DNA from: Symsagittifera roscoffensis
Lineage: Eukaryota; Xenacoelomorpha; Acoela; Convolutidae
NCBI RefSeq assembly: GCF_963678635.1
Contig: NC_087071.1
Span: 22,103,194-22,167,193 of the forward strand
DNA: 64,000 bases
Direction: 5' to 3'
Positions 23,716-37,181 of the stretch are shown here, in pieces (the first letter of the stretch is position 1; every line of letters starts with the position of its first letter). The notes below the pieces were generated by a model that saw only the letters and a list, made by a program, of their open reading frames with translations, searched no databases and was not told where the DNA came from. The position numbers and the translations under genes were made by a program.

Positions 23716-23917
23716 CATTACGAGGCCAAACTGTGCAGTGGATAGGCGAACAATTTCGTGTCTGTATGTTCCTGGATTCCAGAGACAAGTCTTTGAACAT
23801 GATAAAATTTTGTCGGAACGATCACAGAAAAGGAAAGAACAAAAGAAGATCAAAGGGAGCGTCCTTGTTGCGGAATCCGCTTACAATGCCCAAAATGCAC
23901 ATTTTGGCCTCGTAATG
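23716..23917. mobile_element. MITE with CATTACGAGGCC terminal inverted repeats
   Basis: A 202-bp element. The left end CATTACGAGGCCAAACTGTG and right end CACATTTTGGCCTCGTAATG form 22-bp inverted repeats with one mismatch. The interior includes GTGTCTGTATGTTCCTGGATT and AAATTTTGTCGGAACGATCA. A second copy lies at 31680-31859. No transposase and no clear target duplication. Confidence 0.75.
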
Positions 23918-25854
23918 GAAGGACAGTTTTACCTGGCTATTAGGTTTTAGGCAATTTTAAGTCAAAAACCAGTGAAGATCAATCATTCGAACTGTGATTA
24001 TTCAAACTAATGTTGACAAAACCTTTTATAAAACGTCTTCCGCTTTTTTACACTGAAGAAAATTAATCTTGTAGTTTCAAAAACTGCTGAAGTAAGTTCA
24101 AAGTGATTATTGTAGGCTATGGATTTCTTAGAACCCACCCGGTAGTAACATTGTATTTTGAGAGCTTGCTTTCAGAATGTAAGATTTACATAGTCTTTAG
24201 GCCTTAAAACTTAACAAAACTGGCGATATGTCTATGTGGCTCCTCACCATAGAAGCAACAAACAACACTTCCACTTAAACTGATTTTTTTTACGGGGAGG
24301 GGCAATTGTTTGTTCGGTGGCGACATTGAGAAAAAAATCAAGTTTTTTTAATAAAATTTTCTTCATTAAAGTCTTGACTGGTTTTTCTAACTCATCAATC
24401 TGTAATAAATGTCTCTAATGAATTTTGAAGCAAGTTTATTGCAATTAATTTCAATATACTTATTTAATCCTCATCATACTTGGGCGGTTTCTTTTTTTGG
24501 TCACCAGATTTCACATTTCTTACTTCATGCGTTCCTGTCAAACGTTGTTTTGGAAAAATAAACTCCCAGAAAATTTTCTTAAAATTATTGATAAAACTTT
24601 TTTTTCTCGAATCTGAAACAAATTAGCCAGTTTTATTTGAGTGAGAACTTTTGAGTTGTCCTTCAATTTTGTTTTTGATGAAAGAAAATTTTTTTATAGA
24701 GTTTTTCATAAGGGCTTCTGATAAACAATTTTCTCGAATTAATATCAAAACTCAGTTATTTGTTAGAAATAAGTTTCAGCTGATTAAGTTCAGCTGTTTG
24801 GTACTGGTTTTTGCTGTATGACAGCACGTTGGAAAACAAAAAAAAAGTTTTTTGCTAAAACCAACTGCAATTTCGACATAAACGTAATTTAATCACATTT
24901 TTTTCACAAAAGAACAAAACCAAAAGGAAAACTTTGAGCCACACATGAAAAATTTTGGTGGTGTTCAGATAATGATATATATTTTCAAAAGTTAAACAAC
25001 GTTTTTCCATCACTCAGTTTTTAAGTTTTTCTCTTTGATATATACAAAAAACTACGTTTTTTGTTAACTTTTGTTGAGGTTTCATTCAAAACAATCAAGA
25101 TAACGATCTCAACATTGGGTTCTCTAACAAACGTTTGCTGTTTAACGAAAAGATTTTAATGAGAACTTCCTTGATTATTGTGTGATGAAAAATTATTTAA
25201 TAACGGAAAAAAATAAGGAAAAACCCGGCAATTTAGCTTTCAATCTCAATAAAAAAAACCAACGCAGTTTTGTATAAATAACAGTTTTTTGGTCTTTAAA
25301 AGTTATCGATTTTGAGGAGTAAAGTTATCATACATTTTCTTTCTATAACTTTTAAGATACGGTTGTTCTCGAAATCTTAGAAGATATCAGAAAAAATCTA
25401 GATAATCAGCTTCAGATGCTTTGTGCGGTTTTCTCTTAAATGACAGCACTTTCGAAATCAACAAGAAAGATTTTGTTTTCATTATGTCAAACTGAGTTTT
25501 TTCACATTGAAAACCATTTTTAATGACCCAATAATTCAAGTTAAAATTTTTCTAGCTTGAAACAAAAAAAATAAGTTTCAATACATAACTAATATAATAA
25601 TTCAAACAAAATAATCTATAAAACGATCTCAATTTGCAGTTTTTTTAAATTATGCCGTTAAACGATTGGGTTTTTTTAGAAAAACAAAGGTTAATGTCTT
25701 TCATGACCAGTTTTGATGATAAAACCAATTTTTTGCATTTAAAAAATCCAAAATCTGGCGAATGATCATCCAGGCACAACAAATTGATTTCAGCATCAGT
25801 TTTCTTTCAGTAAATTAATGTTTATGACAAACCCTTATCACACAATTTTTTTAT

Positions 25855-26275
25855 ATCGTTTATTGATACGCTTTTTCTCGAAATATTTGCAAAAAAAATT
25901 TCTGTTTAATTGAATTTAGCGGCTTTTTGCAGTTTTTGTTGAAAGACAGCACTTTCACATTGACAAAAATTTCTAATTTCAACTCCAACTTTTGTTATTA
26001 ACGTAGTTAATACTCAAAATGATCATGATGGCAATTTTTCCCCGAGTGAAATGGTTGTGTATTAACTACGTTAACAACCAAAGTTGGAGTTAACATTAGA
26101 GATTTTTGTTAAAGTGAAAGCGCTGCCTTTTACCAGAAAACTGCATAAAGCCGCTAAATTCAATTAATCAGAAATTTTTTTTTGCAAATTTCTAACTTCT
26201 TATATCTAAGATTTATCATCTGTTTTTTTTTGTTTCGAGAAAAAAGCTTCTCAATAAACGAACGAACAAAAACTG
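25855..26275. repeat. Large inverted repeat inside the modular array
   Basis: The left arm (about 25855-26010) and right arm (about 26065-26275) are inverse copies. The best match is AACTCCAACTTTTGTTATTAACG (25980-26002) with its complement at about 26068-26095. The centre includes GGCAATTTTTCCCCG, which recurs at 26282. Confidence 0.75.
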
Positions 26276-29074
26276 TATGAGGGCAATTTTTCCCCGTGTG
26301 AAATGGTTGTGTGAAACCGGATGCATTTTTTGTTCACTTGATGAGATGAATCTCTACAAATCTGGAGAACGATTTTCAACCTTTCAGTTCTTCAAATAAA
26401 ACAATTACTTTTTCTAGCTTTATACAAAAAAAATTATGTGAGTATTCGCTTACGGCAACCTAGATAAAGTTCTCAATATGCCGTTTTATGAAAAAAAAAA
26501 CTGTGCCCGTTACCAATTTTGCTTTATCGTTTTTAAATTTTTTTTATTATTGTAGTTTTTGATAAGTATTGATCACAAACTTTAATTTTTGTAGCCATAA
26601 CCCGGCGAAGTAATTTTCAGAAACATCAAAAAATACAAGGCAAGTTTGCTTCAAATAAAAATTGTTTGATTATCAAACAACTTTTTTCAAAGAACATATT
26701 CTAGAGTTTTCTCTGAAAAGTTTTATGGCAAGCATTTTTCTCGAAATAAAAAACTGATAAAAAAATTTCGATATCAGAAATCAAGTATTTAGCAGATTTG
26801 ATTTCCAGCTATTTAACTTTAGTTTCACGCAGTTTTCTTTTAATTGACAGCAAATTGAAAAGCGAAAAAAAAACTTATTTCTGCTAATGTTAAAACGCAA
26901 ATTTTTCACATTAACGTACTCAATACACAATCTTCTTCACAAAAAAAGCCATAATGAACACTTTGAGTGAAAAATGAAAAACTTTCGTTTGGTTTCAGAT
27001 GATGAAAAAATTCGCCACAATTTTGCAACGTTTTTCAATTAACCAGTTGTTCAAATTAGAAGTTTCTCTAATATATACAAAAAACTACGTTTTAAATTTT
27101 TTTTGTGAGATTTCATTTAAAACAATTTAGATAACGATCTCAAAATACACTTTACTAAGAAATCATTGCTGTTTAACGATTGGATTTCAATAATGAGAAC
27201 ATCTATGGTAATTGTTTTTTATGACAGGCATTGATAACAAGCATATTTTTTCAGAATGAGAAAACTATTAATGAACAGACACTTGCTAAAACTCCAGGTT
27301 TTAGTTTGAGAAACTTTTCGTACAACTGCAATTCTTTGTCAAAAACGTAGTTTTTTCATATTGTTTCGTCGCAAAAGAAAAAAAAAGATTTTTCTTTAAC
27401 TTTTAAGGACCTAATGATAAAGTTCATTAAAAAACGAATTTGTGTCAATAGCTTCTACGCTAATTCAGAGTGAAGAAGGACACTTTTCTTCGGCCACTAG
27501 CTTGTATCTCCTACTCTGATTTCAGGCTATTTAAAGTCAAAAAAGATTAGGGATTTGATTTCTGTTGATTAACTGGTAGCTGAACAGCTAATCAAAACAA
27601 AAAACGAAAGACGGCAGAAACTTTTAGATAATTAGATAACTTTTTCATTTTGTTCCACGCCAGGGAATATTAACCTTGCAATTTCAAAACTTCCGAGGTT
27701 TAACTTCTTTCATGTAAGTTTTAGTTTTCTTGTTTTTAGATTAGATTTTGATCCGATTGCAACATTAAAACTGAGGACTTGCTTTCAGAATGTTTGATTT
27801 AGGTACGTACTCTTTAGGACATTTAACTTAGAAACCTGGTTACATGCCTATGTAGCCCCTCAGCATATTAAGAAAAACCAATAGACGCACAAAAATTAAT
27901 TTCTGCTTTATATGGAGGTGCTATAGTTTGTCCAGGAGGAGGGACATTCGTCGTTGCGATAATCAACATCAAATTCTCTGAAGGAGGGTTTGTTGGCTCT
28001 TTGACAGAGTTTTTTCAACATCAATTTTTTTGACAAAAGTTTTATCAGACAATGCCGCTCTATATGCTTTGGTAGAAAAAATTTTTGACTATTTGATTAC
28101 ATCTTTTTTTGCAGTTTTCTGTTGAAATACCGCACTTTACTTTGAAAATTAAAAAATCTCAATTTCAAAATGCATTTTTTTTTGTCATTAACGTAGTTTA
28201 TACACAGCTTTTCACGCACAAAAAAGTGAGTGAAACCAGATCCGAATACGAACTCTAAAAAACTGGGCAATGAGTTACAACCAACCAGTTTATTGAGTCA
28301 GTTATTTTCTAACTTTATACAAATTTTTTTTCTAAATTTATGTGAGGTTTTGTTTAAAGCCATCGATTAAGTTATCTCAAAATGCGTTTTTCCAGAAAAT
28401 AAGTGTGCCATTTTTAAAAAAAATTGCATTTTTGAGAATAATTAATGGTCATTGTAATTTTTGACAAGCATTGATGATAAACTTATTTTTTCATAAGCAA
28501 AAAAGTTTCAGACATCCGGCAAAGTAGCTTTCAAACACATTTAAATGAAAAAGTTTATTTAATTGAGCAGCTTAATGACGTTTTTTTAATGTGACATCAC
28601 TTCGAAAATCTAAATTATGATTGTACAACTCTCTTTAAAACTGCAAACTTTTGTCTTTACGTAGTTTTTACACATTATTTCCTCACAATCAAAAACAACA
28701 AAAAGGTTAATTAATTGAACTTTGTCGAAGATCTGGTACCTGAGCAGCAAAATTAAATTAAAACTAGAACGGTGACAGGACATTTTAGATAGCTTTCTCT
28801 ATTTTTTCCTCTTTGGGGAAAATTAACCTTGCAATTTCAAAAACTTCTGAGTTTCAAAATTTTTTCTGGTTTATTTTGGATTTTGTAGAAACCATTTGGT
28901 GCTAATTTTGTATTTTGAGGATTTGCGTTCAGAACGTTTACGTTTGGTTTAGGTGCTCTTCAGGCCGTTAGACTTAGAAAACTGGCTATATGATTATATA
29001 GCCCCTAGCATAGTAACAAAAACCAATAGCCGCACAAAAACTGAATTTTCATTTTTCGGGGAGGTGCTATAGTT

Positions 29075-29100
29075 TGTTGGCGGGGGGAGGGGGGGGGGTT
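29075..29100 (+). repeat. G-rich tract
   Basis: GGCGGGGGGAGGGGGGGGGG within one module of the degenerate array. It could form a G-quadruplex. The equivalent positions in the other modules are far less G-rich, so this is a local expansion. Confidence 0.8.
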
Positions 29101-31679
29101 GGAGAAATGGAGAAACGACGGAAATGATCCTATACACTTAGATGATCCTGATCATATTTGGGTAATTTCCCATTTTAGAAATTATAATGAAAGAGTCGCA
29201 AGTTTTTTTTTGAGATTTTTTTTTCATCAACCGTTTTTCTTTTTGATGAAAGTGAAATTTTTCATAGAAATCTTAATAAAGACTATGGTAAACTTTTTTC
29301 TCGATATTATATCAGAAATCAGTTATTTATAAGAAACAAAACTCAGCTAATTACATTCAGCAGTTTTATACTGTTTTTTATTATATCATTGCACTTTGAA
29401 AGTCAAACTAAAAAACACAAACGATAATTTTTGGCCATTAACGTAAGTCATTAACAAAGAAAATCTCTTCTCACCAAGAAAAAAATGAAGAATAAAAAAA
29501 ATTGTGCGAATCAACTTAAAACAATCACTAATTATAATTGACTAAAAAGCTGTGCCACTTAATCATTGGACTTTATTTTTGAAAACCTCCTTGATTATTG
29601 CGTTTCATTAGAAACATTGACGAAAAAATTTTCAACAACTGAAACAGATAAAACAAATCCGGCAATTTAGCTTTCAAACACAATAAACTGAAAGCAACGC
29701 AATTTTTGCATAAATAGAAACAATTTGGTCATTGAAGTTTTGATTTTGACCCGTAAGTTTATCATACATTTTGTTTTTATAAATTTTAATTTATTTTTTT
29801 TTCTCAAAACATTAAACAGATTTCAGAACTCAAATTCATGTAATAGGACATTTATTAGAAGCAAATTCTAGCTATCCAGATTCTAAAGCTTTTTGCGGTT
29901 CTCTGTTAGATGACAGTACTTAAAAAATCAACAAAAACGATTTTGTTTTTCTTATGTCAAGCCGAGTTTTTTTTTCAACTGAACAACAATTTTCAACCAG
30001 TCAGTTTTTTAAATTAAACCTTTTCAAACATTATACAAAAAAGTATGTTTTTTTTTCTCAAATTATGTGATATGTCGTTGAAAGTGATCTAGTTATTGAT
30101 CTCATTATGCAGTTTTGTGACAAAAAAATTGTGCCAATTAACAAAGGAATTTCATTTTTGAGAATAAATCATGGTTATTGTAGTTTTTGGCAATAGTTTG
30201 ACTTTAAGATTTTTTTTCAAAACAAAAAAAAACTTTCAGACATCCGGCGAAGTAACATTAAACTGATTGCAACGCCGTTTTTCTCCAAAAAAAAAGTTGC
30301 TTGATTGTCAAACACCTTTTTTAATTAAAAAATGCTTGTCATACAATTTTGTTTTAAAGCTTTTTTGATAAACTTTTTTGATAAGCTTTTATCTCGAAAC
30401 AATGAAATCGATAACAGAACTTGGATATCCGATATCACATTTTTAGCTGGTATGATTTTAGCTATTTACTTCAAGTTTCGCACCCTTTTTTGTTAAATAA
30501 TAGCGCTTCGAAAACCAAAAAATAATAAAACCTTTCTTGCTGAAGCCAAACTGCGAAGTTTTGTCATTAAAGGACTTCATACCAACTTTTCTCACAAAAC
30601 AACAAAACAATACTGAAAAATTTGCGAGAAAAATTAAATATTTTTGTTTGTATTGAGATAGTGATATACATTTTTGAAAAATTAACAACGTTTTTCAATC
30701 AGCCAGTTTTTAAATTAGTATTTCTCTTAAAATATATAAAAACTAAGTTTTTTGTTAACTTTTTGTGAGATTTCGTACAAAAAATCTAGATAAAGATCTC
30801 AAAATAGAGTTTTTTAAGAATTTTTGCGTTCTACGATTGGATTTTTTTAATGAGAACATCTTTGATTTCTGTTTTTATGAAAAGGATGGATAACAAGCAT
30901 TCATAATCAAATTTTTTGAGAAATCAGATACTTGGTAGAGTTAAATTAAAAAATAACGTTTGTCTGAGAAGGTGGTTCTTTTCAAAATTTTACAGCACTT
31001 TGAAAATGAAAAATACGATTTTAAAGATCGAAATTCTTGTCATATACAAATTTCTCAGACATTTTTTTCGCAGAGAAAAATCAAGGAATTTTCGTTAAGC
31101 TTTGTGGCTTTTCTGATAATGATGACAAAGAAATCAAATGGTGTCTTTGTTTTTAGGCAATTTTAAGTCAAAGAGCCAGTGAAGATCAATTAAGTGAACT
31201 CTTTTGAAAATCGAATGATGACAGAACTCTTTAGATAACGTTCTCCATTTTTTCCACTTTGGGGAAAGTTAACCTTGCAATTTCAAAAACTTTTGTGTTT
31301 CAAAGTTTTTCTCGTTAAATTTGAACTTTGTAAAACCCAAATGGTGCTAATTTTGTAATTAAAGGGTTTGCGTTCAAAATGCTTGATTTAGGTACTCTTC
31401 AGGCCGTTAAACTTAGAAAACCGGCTAAATGATTATGTAGCCCCTAACAAGCATAGTAAAAAAAACCAATAGCCGCACAAAAATTGACTTTTTGTTTTAT
31501 GGGGAGGTGCTATAAACGACGAAAAAAAAATCTGGCTTAGAATAAAAATTTTCTCCAATAAAGACCGTATTGCTTTTTTTCACTCATCATTCTGTAATGA
31601 TTGTCTATAATGAAAGTTGGAGCGAGTTTGTTGAGATGATCTCTACACACTCCTGTTCACACTTGGGTAATTTCTCTTG

Positions 31680-31859
31680 TAAAAACTGTATAGGCGCACA
31701 ATTTTGTGTCTGTATGTTCCTGGATTTGAGAGACAAGTCTTTAAACATGTTAAAATTTTGTCGGAACGATCAAAGGAAATGAAAGAACAAAGGGAGCGTT
31801 CGTGTTGCGCAATCAGCTTACAATTTTCAAAATGCACAGTTGTAAAAGGCCTCGTAATG
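31680..31859. mobile_element. Second copy of the CATTACGAGGCC MITE, left end lost
   Basis: The interior (GTGTCTGTATGTTCCTGGATT, TTTTGTCGGAACGATCA, GGGAGCGT) matches the 23716 element. The right end survives as GGCCTCGTAATG (31848-31859), but the left terminus is replaced by TTGTAAAAACTGTATAGG. Confidence 0.7.
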
Positions 31860-31896
31860 TATTGAGCTAGTGATATACATTTTTGAAAAATTGACA

Positions 31897-32290
31897 ACGT
31901 TTACACGCCATATAAAGTACAAAAGGATAGATTTCGCTACTTTTAAAAAATCAATTATGGCAAATAAGCTTCGTTAAACCAATTTGGAACGATTTCTAAG
32001 ACGGATTAAATCTACGCTTACGCGTTAATAGCGCGAAATATATCGCGCGTTAATTGTCCCAAATTGGCCAAAATGGCAACTTTTAAACCCCCATAACTTT
32101 ACGAAAAATGATCACAGGTAAAACATCTTTTCAAAATTGAGCTCAGGTCAACAATTCTTTTCGAATGATATAAAAAAAATTCCGTCAAAAATGGCTAGTT
32201 AAAAAGTCAAAATTTGTCTGAAGAAAAAAAACCCACCCCGAGCACAAATATTCCGTTAGTTTCGTATCGAAAGTCGGAACAAAAAAAGCT
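31897..32290 (-). repeat. Dispersed repeat family A, copy 3 (minus)
   Basis: The inverted version contains GAAGAAAAAAAACCCACCCCG and ends TCGTATCGAAAGTCGGAACA. The 3' signature (CCCTGATACGAGCAG) is missing, so this copy is truncated. Confidence 0.7.
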
Positions 32291-32299
32291 CGGCCTGTC

Positions 32300-33165
32300 A
32301 CAAACATAAAAATTCGGATGGGCAAATTTTTAATAACTGCCTATTTTGTCATTTAGGCTTAAAAGAATTTCTTCACAAGTCGTCTCTGGATTAAAATGAA
32401 CAATACCGTTCCAGAATGACGTAGGTGGCGCAGATAAAAGCTAACATAATGTCGAAGCATTGATTTAAGTAACGACGCATTTTTTATGACTGTATATATT
32501 GAGTAATGAAATTACATTTCAGTTAACCTATTCGAAATTACACTTCATTAAACTATGCGCTAAAACATGAAATATAAACAAAGCCAAAGCATGCGCCAAA
32601 GATTATGGCTCTTCCTACTTGAACCTACTCAAGGGAAATAACTAACTACTTGGGAGTTTAAACATATACAAACTTCCTAAACCTTTCAACAAAATTCCAA
32701 AACAATAATAACCCAGATGATCACCTCTTGGTTCTATTTTACCTGATCTAGCTTCGGCTGACTGACCATAAAATTGTTTTAAAAAACCTTCAGAGCATAT
32801 ATATTTTTAATTTTCCCCAAAATAGCCAAAAATTTTTGTTTTTAGCTTGTTTTTTTAATAAACAAACATTGTCGGCCGAAAAAAAATTTTAAATAATTTT
32901 AACAATTATAAAAATTGTCGTTCAATTTTTTAAAATCACTTTTTTCTTTTACCCCTCGAGAGAACATCAGATCCGTAACTGATCTCCTGTTTTTTCATGC
33001 CCGGAATATTGGAAAAGTGATTAGATAGATTATCATCACGACTGATTTGGAATTGGATCAAGCGACTGACAATATAGCGATCGACAGCTTCCATAAGTTT
33101 GGTCTGTTTCCTTCATTTTGCAATCAATTAGCATCTTGAGCAAACTTAGAACTGATTTTGATTGA
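32300..33165. other. No gene seen
   Basis: AT-rich sequence with homopolymer runs. I recognise no exon, repeat family or RNA gene in it. Confidence 0.6.
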
Positions 33166-33169
33166 TAGC

Positions 33170-34340
33170 AGCAAGCGTAAACAAGACTGCTCGTCCCAGG
33201 GCAACGCCCTGAATGTTCCGACTGTCCATAAACTGGTCTCGAAATATTTTTTGCTTAATGAAACAAATTTATTGTACAATTTTTGGTTTGAGGTGGCTAA
33301 TTTTTTCAAACTGCTTGTTTCACAAACAGAGACTTCAAATGTTTGATCACAGTTTCTTTTGAATGTTCCGACCGTCCATTAACTGGTCTCGAATAATTTT
33401 TTGCTTAATGAAACAAATTTATTGTACAATTTTTGATTTGAGGTGGCTAATTTTTTCAAACTGCTTGTTTCACAAACAGAGACTTCAAATGTTTGATCAC
33501 AGTTTCTTTTGATTTACAAAGATTGGGAAAAATGTAGTTGCTTCGGCAACACATCATGTGAATTCATGTGAACATTATAAAAAAAAATTTTACTAAAGTG
33601 ACAAAAAATGAAACACGGAAAAATCTACTAATAAATTGTTAGACTTTCAACGGAACTATCCAACCTCAAAATTGGTTCAAGCGGCAAAATTACCGATGGT
33701 TTTGTTTTTAAAATTGACTCTAGTTTAGTTTGGTTCAGTTAACCGTTAACATCAGAAGTTTCATTCAAAAAATTATTTAGTTTTTTCAACAGCACATGAA
33801 TGCACTCACGTATAACGAAAAAAGAAGCTCGTTTAATTTATGCCTTTGTACTAAGTGAACCGCCTTTGGACAGAAAAAAAACACGACCGCTCGTATCAGA
33901 GCGAAACCTTGAATGTTCCAACGGTATTGTAAGGTTTATGGAGCATTTATCTCGCCTCATAAAAATTGATGCTTTTTTCGAAGAAAAAAATTGAAAATTA
34001 AAAAACTCCCCATACGCCATTTGAAGTAAAAATGATACATTTTGCTCCGAGTAACAAAACCATCATGGCAAATAGCTTGGTTCAGCCAATTTGGAACGAT
34101 TTATAAGACGGAATAAATCTCCGCTTACGCGTTAATAGTGCAAAAAAATTGCGAGCTACTGAACCTAAATTGGCCAGAAAATGCAGCCTTTAAATCCCAA
34201 ACTTTAAGTCTCAATCACAAACTTTAAATCCTTATGACAGGTGAAATACGTTTTTTTTAATTTTTTTTTTCGTAAATGGCTAATTAAAAAGTCGAAATTT
34301 GTCTGGAGAAAAAAAACACCCCAAATAAAAAATAATCCGG
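33170..34340 (-). repeat. Family A fragments and a recent 150-bp tandem duplication
   Basis: A family A 3' end at 33175-33225 (CTGCTCGTCCCAGGGCAACGCCC) is followed by a 150-bp unit duplicated head to tail (33211-33360 and 33361-33510, only a few mismatches). A second, longer family A copy runs from 33885 to about 34330. No gene is seen. Confidence 0.75.
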
Positions 34341-37180
34341 AATTTATTCCGTAAAAATATAAAAAACCATTATTCTGTAAAAAAATATTCCGTCATTTTC
34401 TTAAAAGTCGAAATAATTATCAAAATGAAAACATAGATAAAATTTACGGCATTCAAGGGGAAAGAAATGGAGACAATCTTTAGAATAGCTCAAAACGTGA
34501 CATATACTTTAAAACTAATTAATTAAATACTTTAAAACCATTGCTGCAAAATATGGTCTGAGACGCCCCTTCAAAAATTGTTGAAGACACTCATTTGCTG
34601 ACGGTAACTCACGTTGTCAACCAGCAGCACACAAAGGACCAAAAAGGCTGCTCGTATATCAGGGCAAAGTCCTGAGTTCTCCAACTGCTTCTGAATCCAT
34701 ATCGAATAATTATGGTAAAAGAAAATATTGAAAACAATAAGAAATAAAAGAAATACGAAATATTGAAAAACTATTTGAATCAAACAAAAAATAAGACCAA
34801 ATAGCTAGCCTCATTTCAATTTGGAACAATTTTGTTGTGCAAAATATTTCAACACGCATAAATAATTTGCGTTACACTATCAGCAGTGTGAATAAAATCT
34901 TCATAGGCGCATGATTTAGTCCAGAACTTGGTCAAACTGGCAATTTTCAAAATCCCAGAATTTTCAAAAAGCTGTTTGGAGCAGAAGTCTGTTTCTACAT
35001 TTGGTTTCAAGGAGTCAATACCTTCAATAGAAAATAATTTTTTTTTGTTAAAACTATTATTTCAATTGCCAAAAATTGAGTGAATAAAACAACCATACCA
35101 AGCATAATTATTCCGTTTTATTCGAAAGTCGAAACAGAGAAGGAGCAATGCGTGGCGATCTTGCTATCATTTTATAGCAATTTCACTTGTCTTAGTGATA
35201 TTATTGATAGATTCGGAAGGAAGTCCAAGATGAAACTTTAAATGCATCTTTTGATCTCCGTTTGATCGCACAGGATTACTCTGGCGACTTAAATAAACTA
35301 CATCATCACAAAATTTTTGCAATTCCGTTCCCTTTGAGCTATGATATGAAATACTATATACGTAAATTAGAGCAAATTTGTTAGCAACTTTCACAAAATG
35401 TATGCTTAATGGTTCTATACTGTGTGAGTTTTATACTATATGAAATATCACTTCACTAAGAGCGTTGTTATCTGAGCGTTTTTAATCTAATTTTTTGAAC
35501 CAGAAAGTTTCAGCTTCCACCCAACTCTTCTGGTGTGAGAAGAAACTATGGACTTGGCTGAGATTATTTTTTTTCCAACAAATCAATTTTTTTTTCAATT
35601 TAATTGTACTGAAGTGAGTATGTTATCATATTAAATTTATTTCAGAATTCGAATTTGAAAAAAATGAAAAAGCTAGTGAAACTGATTTGCGGTTACAATT
35701 TTTTAAGGTTTATGAAATCAGTTTATGCTATAAATTTTTAAAATATTTTACATTTTGTTTTTTACAATAGATTCTTGGTTTGTTAGCTTAAATAAATAAA
35801 TAACTAATTGGCTGAAAAAAATTTCGAAATTTCTGAAGTTTTTTTTTCCATAATCCTTTTTTCTATCTTTATTGAAGCTAGGTCAAAGAAAAAACTTCTA
35901 CATTTTCAGTCCTGATATACTGCTGGTTAACAAACTTCAAATGAAATTGCGAATACTTAAGTTTTGCCGATTGAATACACACCAGTTGTTCTAAATAAAA
36001 GCAAAAAACCTAATAAGTCAAAAGGCTGAAAAAAAAACCACTTAATCAAGATGTCTTGGTTTAAGAAACTGTGGTTTGTCTCTGTTGTTTTTTCATCTGA
36101 TCGAGTTATCTGATATTCAGTTGCACAATCAAGATACTGAATATTAAAAAAATGAGCTAAAACTGACCTATGTTCAATGTGAGGCTGCCAGCAGAGATGT
36201 TTTTGAAGATTTACCGGGACACCTTTCACGTTACAAAGGCTAAATCAAAACAAAAGAAAATTAAACTGCAAAAAATTAATATAGAATTTTAATAAAATTT
36301 GAAATGAATTGATATTTTTCTATTTGGTGCAGCAGTTTTTTAAGTTAAAGCGATATTCAAATTTTTGAACAACAAGTGGTCATTTGTTGAATATATTTTG
36401 AAGTCTTCTTAAGCACACGATTCAATAGTAATCACCTTGTTTCTCCTTTAGCATAATGATTTTAAGATCAATCATAGCTATGATACATGGCAATTATTTC
36501 GTAGCTTTTGGGTTTGATAATTCAAAATTGCCGACTAATTGGCCATTTCTTCGAATAATTGGTTTTTAAAACTTAAACGCTTCAAACCTTTGGCATATTG
36601 ATTTGGCAAAATCAATTGGGCAAATTTTGTGTCCAATTAATTGGCCAATTGTTTTTTAATTGACGGGGCTCGGAAAAAATATCTCTCCAAGGCTGATAAA
36701 CGCTTATCATTATTTGTGGCGGATAGGCTATTTTGAACTCATTGAAATGTGTCCAACCTTCATTAATCCAAATGTTCCAGCCCTTCACCTTGCGCACTTC
36801 TCCACATGGTTATCCTTCGGCGTAATTTTTTTCGCTAGGAAAACTTCTGAATTATGATGGAAGGAAACAGTTTTTAATAAAGTTCAATTAAAAGTTTTTA
36901 ACACAATTGAATTCAAATTACAAACAATCAACTAATTCCAAAATTAGAATAAAAAATTACCAGAAGAGCAAACAAGCAGACATTGCATTTTTCATTGAAA
37001 TCATCTTTTAAATCAAACGAACTCTCGCTGTATGTTATTTTAATCAGTATTTGAAACTATAGCATGATTCAGATTTGCATGTATACCAGATTTCTGATAC
37101 CCTACTCATTACATCCAAAGTTTTTACATCTACGAGAGTTCAAGTTCATTTTCAACATTTTCAGTTTGTTTTTTATTATG
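34340..37180. other. AT-rich stretch without a recognised gene
   Basis: Contains a family A end fragment (34640-34700), AATTGGCCAATT-type short palindromes near 36530-36660 and many homopolymer runs. A minus-strand piece at 36170-36229 (VPVNLQKHLCWQPHIEHR before GTCAGT) looks exon-like but has no partner. This stretch lies downstream of the POLE4-like stop codon. Confidence 0.5.
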
Positions 37181-37181
37181 T

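Larger units (their letters stand above)
22400..31640. repeat. Large decayed modular repeat array
   Basis: No gene. Short landmarks recur again and again in the same order. GACAGCACTTTGAAAATC-like blocks occur near 23115, 23550, 24820, 25440, 25935, 26845, 28605, 29385, 29910 and 31000. TAGATAACGATCTCAAAATG-like blocks occur near 23347, 25095, 25630, 26465, 27127, 28365, 30090 and 30785. A longer module (CCTTGCAATTTCAAAAACTT through TAGCCCCT and GGGGAGGTGCTATA) occurs at 23965-24310, 27545-27960, 28720-29070 and 31150-31510. Spacing is irregular. Confidence 0.7.

Noticed and set aside
36612-36857. Overlapping open frames on both strands with WNIWINEGWTHF on the minus strand
   Set aside because: No splice sites, no recognised family, and surrounded by AATTGG repeats.
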